From an uncultured Prevotella sp. (GTDB taxonomy: Bacteria > Bacteroidota > Bacteroidia > Bacteroidales > Bacteroidaceae): 50,290 nt of DNA. A program made the translations under genes and the position numbers. The notes under the pieces were generated by a model. It searched no databases. It was not told the origin of the DNA and saw nothing but the letters and a program-made list of their open reading frames with translations. The stretch lies in contig CAMPYJ010000018.1 in assembly GCA_946998205.1 (NCBI GenBank), positions 1 to 50,290 of the forward strand, given 5' to 3'. Below, piece by piece: positions 8,335 to 16,775 of the stretch. Position 1 is the stretch's first letter; every line of letters begins with the position of its first letter.

Positions 8335-9234
8335 TTACATGTTCAATAGTTCGTCCAACACCGCCTTTACATCCATCTTCTTGTACCTGCTTGAAACTGT
8401 GGAACGCTCTTCCCAACCGTCGTCCGTCTGCACATCATTCATGTCGATGGTCACTTGCCCTTGCTGCGGTGTCTTGGTCGCAGTGGTCATGAAGGAGAAT
8501 ACCTGCTTGGCTGGAAACTGTTTCACGCCAACGACCTTGAAATGGTCGTAACTCCAGGTCAAGGTTGACTTCCCGTGTTGGTTACTTTGGTAGGAAACCA
8601 CGGCAGACAGGATGCGCCCATTGTCCTTTTGGGCATTCCAACGATATTCCATGCTGCCTTGTTTCAGCACCAACGGCACGGTTTCACCCACTTGCGACAG
8701 GCGCGCGTCGAACGACTTCAAGTCAGACTCACTGACCTTTTCTTTTCCCGGAATCAACAGCTGATTCCAGAAAAGTGCCTGCAGGCTGTAAAACGTCAGG
8801 CCATTGTCGCGCAAGAAATCCAACTCACGATAGTCGGCGCGCACATACTCTTTGTGCATACGGTCTATGATGAGCACGCCGTCGGGGGTGAACTCAATCC
8901 GTCCCACCTCTGTTCCTAAAAAGGGAATGAACACTTGCAGACGAATCACCTTGTCTTTCCGCATGTGTACAGAGCCTGGAGCGGAAATCCTCCTGCCCCC
9001 TCGGGTGAGACTGAACGTCATGTTCCCAACGATGTTTCGCGAGTAAACCTGACGCTCAAACACGCGCCGCACGAAAGCCAACTCTTGCATGTCCTCAGTA
9101 ATAATGGGCTTAACAGCACTTGCATGAGGTTCTTTACCTGGCAGGCACTCGTTGACTATCGCTTTTTTAGAGGCGCACGATACCAGCACAAAAACAGCGC
9201 ATGCGGTCAACACCCAATGGAGCGTTCCATTCAT
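8335..9234 (-). CDS. DUF4292 lipoprotein
   Basis: A 299-residue lipoprotein: the signal sequence ends in the lipobox VLVSCAS, giving a lipid-modified Cys near residue 20. The body resembles the DUF4292 family of Bacteroidota, with a run of beta strands (NIVGNMTFSLTRGGRRISAPGSVHMRKDKVIRLQ; GRIEFTPDGVLIIDRMHKEYV) that recalls the LolA/LolB-type barrel. A role in carrying lipoproteins or envelope lipids is possible but unproven. It starts inside the end of the TPR gene (ATGA overlap) and its stop touches the start of the LytM-like gene (TAAATG), so the three are almost certainly co-translated. Confidence 0.85.
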   Translation of the reverse strand: MNGTLHWVLTACAVFVLVSCASKKAIVNECLPGKEPHASAVKPIITEDMQELAFVRRVFERQVYSRNIVGNMTFSLTRGGRRISAPGSVHMRKDKVIRLQVFIPFLGTEVGRIEFTPDGVLIIDRMHKEYVRADYRELDFLRDNGLTFYSLQALFWNQLLIPGKEKVSESDLKSFDARLSQVGETVPLVLKQGSMEYRWNAQKDNGRILSAVVSYQSNQHGKSTLTWSYDHFKVVGVKQFPAKQVFSFMTTATKTPQQGQVTIDMNDVQTDDGWEERSTVSSRYKKMDVKAVLDELLNM

Positions 9235-11030
9235 TTCTTAATGTATTTCTTCTGTTTAATCTTGCGTTCAAGCAGGGCTTGGTCGCCTTTGGGAGCCCGC
9301 TTCAAGGCCTCCTGCCAATATTTCAGAGCCTGGCCGATGTTCCCATTCATGGAATAAATGTCCCCGGCATGCTCAATGATGACGGCGCTTTGCACGGAGT
9401 CGGTATCATTCTTCAGTGCCTGATCAATATACAACTTAGCTTCAGTGTATCGCTCTTGCATGAACAGTATCCAAGCATAGGTGTCCAGATAGGTCGCATT
9501 ATTGGGCGATGCCGTCACCGTTTTATAACTCATTTGCTCTGCGCGCTTCAAGTTCTTACCATCTACACTTAGAAAATAAGCATAGTTGTTCAAGCAGGCA
9601 ATGTTGTCATCCTTCCATTGCAGACAACTGTCGTAGGCCGCAAAAGCCCCCTGTTGGTCGCCTTGCTGGTGCAACAAGTCGCCCATCATGGAATAAAACT
9701 CGCTCACCAGTTCGGCATCACTCTTGGCGTTGATGGTACTCACGCCGCGTTTGAGGGCGTCAATGGCCTTGGCTTGCTCATCTTGCTGTACATGGGCCCA
9801 AGCCATGTAGTAGTAATAAGCCATTTCGTCGGGCGTGAACTGCGCGCCTTCTTCACAAAGGGCGATGATTTTCTTCCAGTTCTTTCCGGGCAGGCACAAG
9901 CGCAACAACTGCAAACGGGCAGGCGAGTTGTCTGGTGCGATGTCTATGACGTGCTGCAAGGCGGCCATCACCGTGTCTTGCGGCATCTTCTTCAAGCTCA
10001 TGTAGGCTGCCGCCATGGAGGCGACGTCAACATCTTTGGGTTGGACTTTCATCATGCGCTTGAACAGATTGAGCACCTCGGTGCTGTCGCGCTTATGGTC
10101 TTCATTGTCCCGAATCACTTGCCGCAACATCGTCATCTTGGTCTGAACCTCCGTGTCTTTGCTCATCAAGATGCGGTCTCTCAGCGCGACAGCCTTCTCT
10201 TTGTCGCCCACTTGGTTGTGGTAATCATACAGCGATGCCAGCACGAAACCGTTCTCGGGTTCCTCTTTCGCTGCCTGGGAGAACAGTTTATAAGCCTTCT
10301 TTTGTCCGCCATGCTGCATGAGCCAATTGCCCAACATCACCCTGTAATTCACGTCATTGGGATGACTGTCGGCCAGTTGTTGCAAGGTTTTGCGGGCCGC
10401 GTCCTTGTCACCCATCATCTCATAAACGCTCATTTTCGAGAGTGTGAGTTCCTCACTCGTTCCTTCTGCCTGCTCAATGCGCTCCAAGACAGAAAGCATC
10501 TTATCGTATTTTTTCTGCTGGTTGTACAACTGTCCCAAGATGCTGAGCACATCCGTGCGCTGATGATTGTTCTCATAGAGGCGTTCATAGGCGGCGATGG
10601 CCTTGTCGTAAGCGCCTGTTCCGATGTAATATTGCGCCACCCGCTCTTGGTAATGACTGTTTTCCGGTCGCAAGGCAGCTGCTTTCTCGAAGTTTTCCAG
10701 TGCCAGCGTGTCCTTGTTTTGTTGAGCCAACAAGCGTCCTTGAGCATAATAAGCTTCGGCTCCCTGCTGATTGAGGGCCAGGCACTGCCGCAACAAACCG
10801 TCCGCCAACTCCAGCTTGCCGGCATTCAGTTGACAGACGGCCTCAAGGAAAAGATAATGGTACTGAGACTGCTTGTCCTCAAACATCATCTTCTTGAGAT
10901 CCGCTTCGGTCAGCGGCTTATCCTCCTGCGCTTGCGTCCAGGCTGGCAACACCAAGCCCATCAGCATCCAGCCCACAAGTACCCGGCAGAGAATGGGACA
11001 CGAACTAAATTTCAACTTTTGCTTCATCAT
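9231..11030 (-). CDS. Secreted tetratricopeptide-repeat protein
   Basis: A 599-residue protein with a signal peptide (VGWMLMGLVLPAWTQAQ) followed by TPR units along almost its whole length, for example AEAYYAQGRLLAQQNKDTLALENFEKAAALRPEN and AYDKAIAAYERLYENN. The periodicity of 34 residues and the conserved G/A/Y/P positions are clear. TPR arrays hold protein complexes together; a periplasmic or outer-membrane location is likely from the signal peptide. Its neighbours (DUF4292 lipoprotein, LytM-like protein) place it in an envelope-assembly operon that is common in Bacteroidota. The partner protein is not known. It begins 12 bases after dut. Confidence 0.85.
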   Translation of the reverse strand: MMKQKLKFSSCPILCRVLVGWMLMGLVLPAWTQAQEDKPLTEADLKKMMFEDKQSQYHYLFLEAVCQLNAGKLELADGLLRQCLALNQQGAEAYYAQGRLLAQQNKDTLALENFEKAAALRPENSHYQERVAQYYIGTGAYDKAIAAYERLYENNHQRTDVLSILGQLYNQQKKYDKMLSVLERIEQAEGTSEELTLSKMSVYEMMGDKDAARKTLQQLADSHPNDVNYRVMLGNWLMQHGGQKKAYKLFSQAAKEEPENGFVLASLYDYHNQVGDKEKAVALRDRILMSKDTEVQTKMTMLRQVIRDNEDHKRDSTEVLNLFKRMMKVQPKDVDVASMAAAYMSLKKMPQDTVMAALQHVIDIAPDNSPARLQLLRLCLPGKNWKKIIALCEEGAQFTPDEMAYYYYMAWAHVQQDEQAKAIDALKRGVSTINAKSDAELVSEFYSMMGDLLHQQGDQQGAFAAYDSCLQWKDDNIACLNNYAYFLSVDGKNLKRAEQMSYKTVTASPNNATYLDTYAWILFMQERYTEAKLYIDQALKNDTDSVQSAVIIEHAGDIYSMNGNIGQALKYWQEALKRAPKGDQALLERKIKQKKYIKK

Positions 11031-11042
11031 GTTGACACTTGC

Positions 11043-11480
11043 CTATTTCACACCCGTGTGGCCATAGCCTCCCGTTCCACGCTCGGTCTCATCAAGCGTC
11101 TCCACTTCAACGAAATACCCTTGCTCGTGCCGGGCTATCACCATTTGGGCGATGCGCTCGCCATCGTGGATGACAAATTCTTCCTGCGAGAAATTCACCA
11201 GCAGTACCATCACCTCGCCACGATAATCGGCATCAATGGTGCCGGGCGTGTTGAGTACCGTGATGCCATGCTTCAACGCCAACCCGCTACGAGGCCGAAC
11301 CTGAGCCTCGAATCCCTCCGGAAGAGCGATGAAAAGACCCGTAGGCACCAGCCTTCGTTCCATCGGCTTCAACACGACGGGAGCGTCAAGGTTGGCTCTC
11401 AAGTCCATACCTGCACTCTGACTGGTCGCATAAGCAGGCAACTGCTGATGACCTTTGTTGATGACTTGTATCTGTATCAT
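11043..11480 (-). CDS. dut: dUTP diphosphatase
   Basis: A 145-residue trimeric dUTPase that converts dUTP to dUMP, keeping uracil out of DNA and feeding dTMP synthesis. All five motifs are present: AGMDLRA, PRSGLALK, GTIDADYRGE, GERIAQMVI and the C-terminal P-loop-like RGTGGYGHTG. Length is normal. It is the first gene of the run dut-TPR-DUF4292-LytM and is divergent from dgt, another nucleotide-pool enzyme, with 101 bases between the start codons. Confidence 0.97.
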   Translation of the reverse strand: MIQIQVINKGHQQLPAYATSQSAGMDLRANLDAPVVLKPMERRLVPTGLFIALPEGFEAQVRPRSGLALKHGITVLNTPGTIDADYRGEVMVLLVNFSQEEFVIHDGERIAQMVIARHEQGYFVEVETLDETERGTGGYGHTGVK

Positions 11481-11497
11481 GACATTTTAATAATGTG

Positions 11498-11505
11498 CAA
11501 AAATA
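11498..11505 (-). promoter_or_regulatory. Candidate -7 box for dut
   Basis: CAAAAATA on the plus strand is TATTTTTG on the minus strand, a full TAnnTTTG match 17 bases before the dut start. No exact -33 element is seen. Confidence 0.55.
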
Positions 11506-11569
11506 AGGAATAATCGCCATAAAGCGGCATTATTACTATTAAAAAGAACCAAATTACGCAAATTTCCAC

Positions 11570-11577
11570 TACTTTTG
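11570..11577 (+). promoter_or_regulatory. Candidate -7 box for dgt (predicts a leaderless mRNA)
   Basis: TACTTTTG matches TAnnTTTG, and the dgt ATG begins only four bases after it. Transcription starts about 5-8 bases beyond this box in Bacteroides, so the message would begin at or next to the start codon. Confidence 0.6.
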
Positions 11578-11581
11578 CGCT

Positions 11582-12919
11582 ATGAAATGGCAAAGATTAA
11601 TTTCCAACAAAAGGCTTGGACAAGAGCTCAAGCACACCGAACGTCATGACGACAGGTCGGAGTTCAAACGCGACTACGACCGCCTTATCTTCTCGGCACC
11701 GTTCAGACGCATGCAGAACAAAACACAAGTGTTTCCACTCCCCGGCTCCATCTTCGTGCACAACCGCCTCACCCACTCGCTGGAGGTGGCCTCGGTGGGC
11801 ATGTCGCTGGGCAATGACGTGGCGGCGCGACTGTGCGAGAAGCATCCCGAACTGCGCGGAACGATGTTTGAACAGATAGGAACCATCGTCAGTGCGGCAT
11901 GCCTGGCGCACGACATGGGCAACCCTCCGTTCGGACACAGCGGCGAGAAAGCCATACAGACCTTCTTCACCGAGGGCGCCGGAACCTACTTGCAGAAACG
12001 CGTAGGAGAACGATTCTGGGACGACATCACCCACTTCGAAGGTAACGCTAACGCCTTCAGGCTGCTCACGCACCGCTTCAACGGACGGCGAACAGGCGGG
12101 TTCGTGATGACCTACTCCACACTGGCCAGTATCGTGAAATATCCGTTTGCGAGCAGTCTGGCAGGGAATCACCGAAAGTTCGGTTTCTTCTCATCCGAAG
12201 AAGACACCTACGTTAAGGTGGCTGAAGAACTGGAAATCACCAAACTCTCTGAGCCGCACCAACCCTTACGGTACGCGCGCCACCCACTGGTGTACCTGGT
12301 TGAGGCGGCGGATGACATCTGCTACGAAATCATGGACATCGAGGATGCCCACAAACTCAAGATTCTTTCGTACGAGGAAACAGAGCACCTGCTCATGAAT
12401 TTCTTCGACCCAGAGGTGCAGGCGCGCATCCGCCAACGCATCAAAGACGAGGGCGTGACCGACGACAACGAAAAGGTGGTCTACATGCGGGCGTCGGCCG
12501 TGGGCAAACTGGTCAACGAATGCGTGGAAGCCTTCGTGACAAACGAGGAGGCGATACTGGGCGGTACGCTGCAGGGATCGCTCATCGACCATGTCTGCGA
12601 ACTACCGCGCGGGGCTTACAGGCAATGCGCTGAACTGTCATACAAGCGCATCTACCACAGCAAGCCCGTGCTGGACGTGGAGCTGGCAGGTTATAAAATC
12701 ATGCAGACCCTCATGCAGACCCTCATCGAGGCGGCTGTCAACCCCGACCATTTCTATTCGCAACAGCTCATGAGGCGGTTCAGCAGCCAGTACGACATAC
12801 AGAGTCCCGACCTTGAAACGCGCGTCATGGCCGTGATTGACTACATCAGCGGCATGACCGATGTCTATGCCTTGGACGCTTACCAGAAAATCAACGGCAT
12901 ATCTTTACCCATCATTTGA
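11582..12919 (+). CDS. dgt: Deoxyguanosinetriphosphate triphosphohydrolase (dGTPase, HD family)
   Basis: A 445-residue HD-domain dNTPase that releases triphosphate from dGTP (and perhaps other dNTPs). The N-terminal DDRSEFKRDYDRLIFSAPFRR and MQNKTQVFPLPGS blocks bind nucleotide. The metal site is NRLTHSLEV...HDMGNPPFGHSGE followed by a later EAADDICYEIMDIED. Length fits the family (about 450-500). The start at 11582 is supported by the conserved N-terminus (MKWQRLISNKRLG), although it leaves almost no 5' untranslated region. It diverges from dut, so one 101-base region drives both a dUTP- and a dGTP-removing enzyme. Confidence 0.95.
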   Translation: MKWQRLISNKRLGQELKHTERHDDRSEFKRDYDRLIFSAPFRRMQNKTQVFPLPGSIFVHNRLTHSLEVASVGMSLGNDVAARLCEKHPELRGTMFEQIGTIVSAACLAHDMGNPPFGHSGEKAIQTFFTEGAGTYLQKRVGERFWDDITHFEGNANAFRLLTHRFNGRRTGGFVMTYSTLASIVKYPFASSLAGNHRKFGFFSSEEDTYVKVAEELEITKLSEPHQPLRYARHPLVYLVEAADDICYEIMDIEDAHKLKILSYEETEHLLMNFFDPEVQARIRQRIKDEGVTDDNEKVVYMRASAVGKLVNECVEAFVTNEEAILGGTLQGSLIDHVCELPRGAYRQCAELSYKRIYHSKPVLDVELAGYKIMQTLMQTLIEAAVNPDHFYSQQLMRRFSSQYDIQSPDLETRVMAVIDYISGMTDVYALDAYQKINGISLPII

Positions 12920-12929
12920 TAAATTGTTT

Positions 12930-13254
12930 AGGCTGGTTCTATAAATTACCACCGCATATAGTCATTAAATGTTTATGAAATACGTTTTGTTATCTTTTGG
13001 CTTCTTTTTAGATAAAACAGGCTGCGCCTCAACAATTCAAACAAGTTTGATTGCATTCGGCTTGCTCTGTTTTTATATAAAACAGGCTGCGCCTCAACAA
13101 TTCAAACAAGTTTGATTGCATTCGGCTTGCTCTGTTTTTGGTTCAAAATGTAAGTTCGTTCAGTCGTGTAGCTCGCTACACTCCTTCACTCTCTTGCATT
13201 TTGACCTCAAAAAAAAGCTCAAAATCTAACAAAGCTAATTTATAGAACCAGCCT
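12930..13254 (+). repeat. MITE-like element, copy B (325 bp, complete, tandem module)
   Basis: Perfect 19-bp terminal inverted repeats, AGGCTGGTTCTATAAATTA at 12930-12948 and its reverse complement at 13236-13254, bound a non-coding element. The ends differ from copies A and D (AGGGCGGTTC...), yet left and right match each other. A 63-bp module is present twice (13012-13074 and 13077-13139), identical, two bases apart. The long central palindrome has changed arms (CAAAATGTAAG... / ...CTTGCATTTTG). The element fills almost all of the gap between the converging dgt and DUF5723 genes; no gene lies here. Confidence 0.85.
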
Positions 13255-13272
13255 TTAATAATATTGTTGTTA

Positions 13273-14697
13273 TCAGAACGCAACGTTGAAGCCTACGTTC
13301 ACACTTGCATTCGAGCTGAGCGGTATAAACTCCTTGCTCACCTTGCCGAGCAAGTGATCCATACCCACAAACACGTTGAAGCCCTTGGGATGAACATTGA
13401 CAACCCATCCGCAACTTGCCGTGAAGCTATTCACTGCAAAGTTTACGCCACCATCAAGCCACTTCAACGGAGCCACATTTGCGCTAAGACGTCCCTCGGT
13501 CCATGTATATTTGCCATTAAGACGAGTAGAACTTAGAAGTCCGAACTTGAGCGGTCGGTAGAGCGGGAATGTGTATTCAGCACCCACATTAATTGTAGCA
13601 CCGATACCTGTCATGCGACTTCCCTGGTCGCCCTGGTCGGTAAGGTTGGCAAAATCGGCAAGCTGGTCGGAGTATTTGTTGCCCTGATCCTTGAAAGAGT
13701 TGTCCTTGATATTACCGTTTTCATCGCGCTTCTTGACAGCAAGGTCGTGGAAACCGTTAAACTCGAACGAATCCTGCTTGTTCACAGCCATCATGTCGTT
13801 CGACCAACTGATGAAGCCAAGGTCGACAAGAGCTGCACTCACCTGCCAGTCGTCGTTTATCTTGTAAACAGCACCAAGATCGAGAGCCAAACCGTATCCG
13901 CTCACGCCTGCTCCGTCGACATCCACGTCGTTCACGTAGCGGTAGGTACCTTTGCCGTCCTGCTTATACTTCTTCTCCTTCTGCTGATAAGTGAAACCCT
14001 TCATCGACATGTCGACAACAGCACGTCCCGACATTGTCCACTTATTCTCGCCAGACAAATCGGCACGAAGGTTGGTTATCTGCACATCGCCACGGGCAAC
14101 ACCGAAGAGCATTTTCAGCTTTCCACCCACACGCAACTTGTCGCTGAGCTGGTGCGAATGACCGAAAGCCAACTGCACGAACGACTGGGCATGCACATTG
14201 ATGTCGTCCATCACGTAAGTCTGGTTGCCAGTGTTCTTGGCAAACTCAAACAGGGTGTAAGGAAGTGTCACTCCCATATTTGCACGTGCGTCAATCGAAA
14301 TGGTGTTGTAGCCACCGAATCCCTTGAAACCAGCCGAAAGGAGTGTGATGTCAACATCAGCATTCACCTTATTGGTGCCTGTTGAGAATCCAGCCAAAGC
14401 ATCGGTAGAAGAGATGTAGGGGTTCATGAATGTTGTCTTCTTCTTGTCGCTGTCGATGCCGTAATGCGGATTATTGAGCACCACGTCGCCCAGTCCGAAG
14501 TTACCCTGAGTACGCACGTTCAAATTGCCGAGTGCAGGTACCGACACGTAGTTTTGCTCATTACCGAAAGCCGGATTCATGTTGTGACGGAATTTATAAT
14601 CCTCGGTGAAATAGCCAGAGTTGAGACCCTGTGCCATCGCGTTGCCACCCACAACAGCAAGCGAGGCGGCGAGTACATATTTTCCTATTCTTTTCAT
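13273..14697 (-). CDS. DUF5723 family outer-membrane beta-barrel protein
   Basis: A 474-residue protein with a signal peptide (YVLAASLAVVGGNAMAQ). The N-terminal SGYFTEDYKFRHNMNPAFG is typical of the DUF5723 family of Bacteroidota, and the rest alternates short polar and aromatic strands as in outer-membrane barrels, ending VGFNVAF with a C-terminal phenylalanine. Tight GF/GG turns (LLSAGFKGFGGYNTISIDARA) support a barrel. Function is unknown; porin-like or export-related roles are possible. It begins 21 bases after the upstream 605-residue lipoprotein gene, so the two form an operon. The pair sits between MITE copy B and a palindrome field. Confidence 0.75.
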   Translation of the reverse strand: MKRIGKYVLAASLAVVGGNAMAQGLNSGYFTEDYKFRHNMNPAFGNEQNYVSVPALGNLNVRTQGNFGLGDVVLNNPHYGIDSDKKKTTFMNPYISSTDALAGFSTGTNKVNADVDITLLSAGFKGFGGYNTISIDARANMGVTLPYTLFEFAKNTGNQTYVMDDINVHAQSFVQLAFGHSHQLSDKLRVGGKLKMLFGVARGDVQITNLRADLSGENKWTMSGRAVVDMSMKGFTYQQKEKKYKQDGKGTYRYVNDVDVDGAGVSGYGLALDLGAVYKINDDWQVSAALVDLGFISWSNDMMAVNKQDSFEFNGFHDLAVKKRDENGNIKDNSFKDQGNKYSDQLADFANLTDQGDQGSRMTGIGATINVGAEYTFPLYRPLKFGLLSSTRLNGKYTWTEGRLSANVAPLKWLDGGVNFAVNSFTASCGWVVNVHPKGFNVFVGMDHLLGKVSKEFIPLSSNASVNVGFNVAF

Positions 14698-14718
14698 ATC
14701 GCTATAGAATTGTCGTTA

Positions 14719-16536
14719 TTAGTTGAAGTCTGCTATAATCTTGCCTACAAGTTTCACCTTGATATTGCGTGCAATAAGAGTTTGCTTATGGGCATTGATT
14801 GTTTTTCCCACAATAGCCTTTGAACCCTCGTCTTCCGATGCAGCAACAATGCGGAACACAATGCCGTCGACTTTCTTCAGCGCGCCCTTCTCGGTCTCGT
14901 GCAGCTTGATGGTCAGCGGAGTTGTTGCAGCGGTAACACCATCTTCCGAAGCCTTCACTGAATTTGACACATCCACTCTGACGCGGTTCTGAGCTATCTC
15001 ATTGCCTTCCACGTCAATAGCATACGCATTCACCTTGAGATAAACGGGCATCTTGTTTACAAACTCGGTGGTCATTTCTATATATGAACCTTCGGCGAAA
15101 CTGAATTTATCAATGTCATCGTTCCATCCGTCTATAGTATCGGTGTAGACAATTTGAGCACCCTTGTCGAAAGCGAGCGGAGCCGACATTGAGTATTCTG
15201 ACTCGATGTTATACTTTCTGCCGAGAGCTACAGTGCACTGGCGTGCGGCATCAGCGTGGGCATCGGCAACAAAACGAATGTGATTAGGAATCTTTGCCAC
15301 AATGTCGGAGAGATTGGGCACAACCTTCACCTCATCGTACTTTGAAGCATCAATGCCTTCGCGACGCTTGCAAATACAGATATGTGTCACAGCATTGGGC
15401 TTGATGGTCATCTGAGGTATTGCCACCTGTGCCATCTTGTTGCCCTGTGCGTCTTCCGCCACAAGATTGCCAGCAACAAGAGCCGACACGCCGATGTCGC
15501 TTTTCACAGTAAACTCGATAATAGGATTATAGAGATTCACTTTCACATCGTCATCGGTAAGAAAATCGGGCACGTCGTTGATGTCAACACGTCCGAGATT
15601 GTTAAGGTCAATCTTAGGATCGAACTTTCCAGTTGCCTCTGATATAGTGATTGGGCTCATGGTCATTTTAGACGAAAGACAGAGATTGGAAGTTGAATTG
15701 CCATTAATAAACACCTCGTCGAATGTTATTCCCATGCGCACCTCACCGTTAAGGTCTACACTGCCGTTGGCTCCGTTGACACCTGGAGTGAGTTTCAGAC
15801 TGTTCTCGGCAGTCATCTTGGAAGTGAAGTCGAGTTTGTCGACTGTGGCGTGAAGATATATATCGGCTGAGCTCGACACATTATGGAATGTCACAATACC
15901 ATTGTCGGCATCATAATCGGGCTTGGATGGCGAGCAGTTTCCCACATTGAGCTTCATATATGGCGGCAGGGTGAGTGTCATTGTCGTGAATGTATGAACT
16001 ACCTTCTTCAACTCTTCACTCACATTGACATGTATGGTTACATCCGACGAAACCTTGGCTGACACAAGCTCACGAATGTCGCATGAAGCAGCACTATGAT
16101 AATGAAACTCGGATGTCTTTCCCTCTGCTGTCACTGGTGTGCTGAGCTTCGGACTACGCAATGTCTTGCGCTTCAACTGTGACAACACGCTTACGGGTAC
16201 TTCCACCTTAAAGTCGCTGTTGATACTTGCTTTCTGAACCACAACCTTATTAACATTCAGGTGAGCAGGATTCACATTTTCGCCTTCCTTGCGGAACATA
16301 TAATCACCATTTTCAGCAATCGTGATAAAGTCACTGTTGTTAAAATCCAATACATCGTTGAGAACAATATTCTCGGTGCTGCTGGCAGGAAGCTGAAGTC
16401 CGTCGCCTCCCAAACCTACCGTAAAATCAATGTTCGACAAGTCGTAGTCATTGTCGGTACAACTCGTGCCTACTGACATAAAGCCAAGCGCAAGCATACA
16501 AGCAACAATTTTTGAGTTGTTGATACCTTTATACAT
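14719..16536 (-). CDS. Large surface or periplasmic lipoprotein of unknown function
   Basis: A 605-residue protein whose signal sequence ends LALGFMSVGTSC, a lipobox-like end giving a lipidated Cys at about residue 26. The mature part opens TDNDYDLSNIDFTVGLGGDG, which has the look of a Bacteroidota lipoprotein beginning (C-[ST]DN). The body is rich in T/S/V/D and beta strands, with several repeated-looking strand pairs (LNKVVVQKASINSDFKVEVPVS; VKVSSDVTIHVNVSE-like) suggesting tandem Ig-like or beta-sandwich domains. No known catalytic motif is visible. It is the first gene of a two-gene operon with the DUF5723 barrel, so the two proteins may act together at the outer membrane. Confidence 0.7.
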   Translation of the reverse strand: MYKGINNSKIVACMLALGFMSVGTSCTDNDYDLSNIDFTVGLGGDGLQLPASSTENIVLNDVLDFNNSDFITIAENGDYMFRKEGENVNPAHLNVNKVVVQKASINSDFKVEVPVSVLSQLKRKTLRSPKLSTPVTAEGKTSEFHYHSAASCDIRELVSAKVSSDVTIHVNVSEELKKVVHTFTTMTLTLPPYMKLNVGNCSPSKPDYDADNGIVTFHNVSSSADIYLHATVDKLDFTSKMTAENSLKLTPGVNGANGSVDLNGEVRMGITFDEVFINGNSTSNLCLSSKMTMSPITISEATGKFDPKIDLNNLGRVDINDVPDFLTDDDVKVNLYNPIIEFTVKSDIGVSALVAGNLVAEDAQGNKMAQVAIPQMTIKPNAVTHICICKRREGIDASKYDEVKVVPNLSDIVAKIPNHIRFVADAHADAARQCTVALGRKYNIESEYSMSAPLAFDKGAQIVYTDTIDGWNDDIDKFSFAEGSYIEMTTEFVNKMPVYLKVNAYAIDVEGNEIAQNRVRVDVSNSVKASEDGVTAATTPLTIKLHETEKGALKKVDGIVFRIVAASEDEGSKAIVGKTINAHKQTLIARNIKVKLVGKIIADFN

Positions 16537-16621
16537 AAATATTTTTTTATTGGGTTTGTATTAATCAACTTTAGTTTTACCTTAATTCCGCAACACTATT
16601 ATAAATTAAACTTTTTAAGTA

Positions 16622-16646
16622 CCTGAGCAACAAAAAGTTGCTCGGG
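16622..16646 (-). promoter_or_regulatory. Hairpin in the long leader of the lipoprotein operon
   Basis: CCTGAGCAAC, five A, GTTGCTCGGG form a 10-bp stem with one G-T pair. It lies about 85 bases before the lipoprotein start, inside the leader predicted from the TATCTTTG box at 16715-16722. On the plus strand it is followed by ATTTT and could also end transcription in that direction. Confidence 0.45.
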
Positions 16647-16714
16647 ATTTTACCATGTCAGAATTTCCACTTATCTTAGTGTTGAAAAAAAAGAGAATCC
16701 AACGATAGACATGG

Positions 16715-16722
16715 CAAAGATA
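16715..16722 (-). promoter_or_regulatory. Candidate -7 box for the lipoprotein/DUF5723 operon
   Basis: CAAAGATA on the plus strand is TATCTTTG on the minus strand, the most common form of the Bacteroidota -7 box. It would give an untranslated leader of about 170 bases. No -33 TTTG is evident, so this is tentative. Confidence 0.4.
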
Positions 16723-16775
16723 CGAATTAAATCTGAAAGACTCACTCCTCTTGGGGGATTATTTTCGGGTCATGG

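Noticed and set aside
9618..11513. 631-residue plus-strand frame opposite the TPR gene
   Set aside because: Long, but it is the antisense of TPR and dut codons with no family likeness; dut and TPR motifs on the minus strand are clear.
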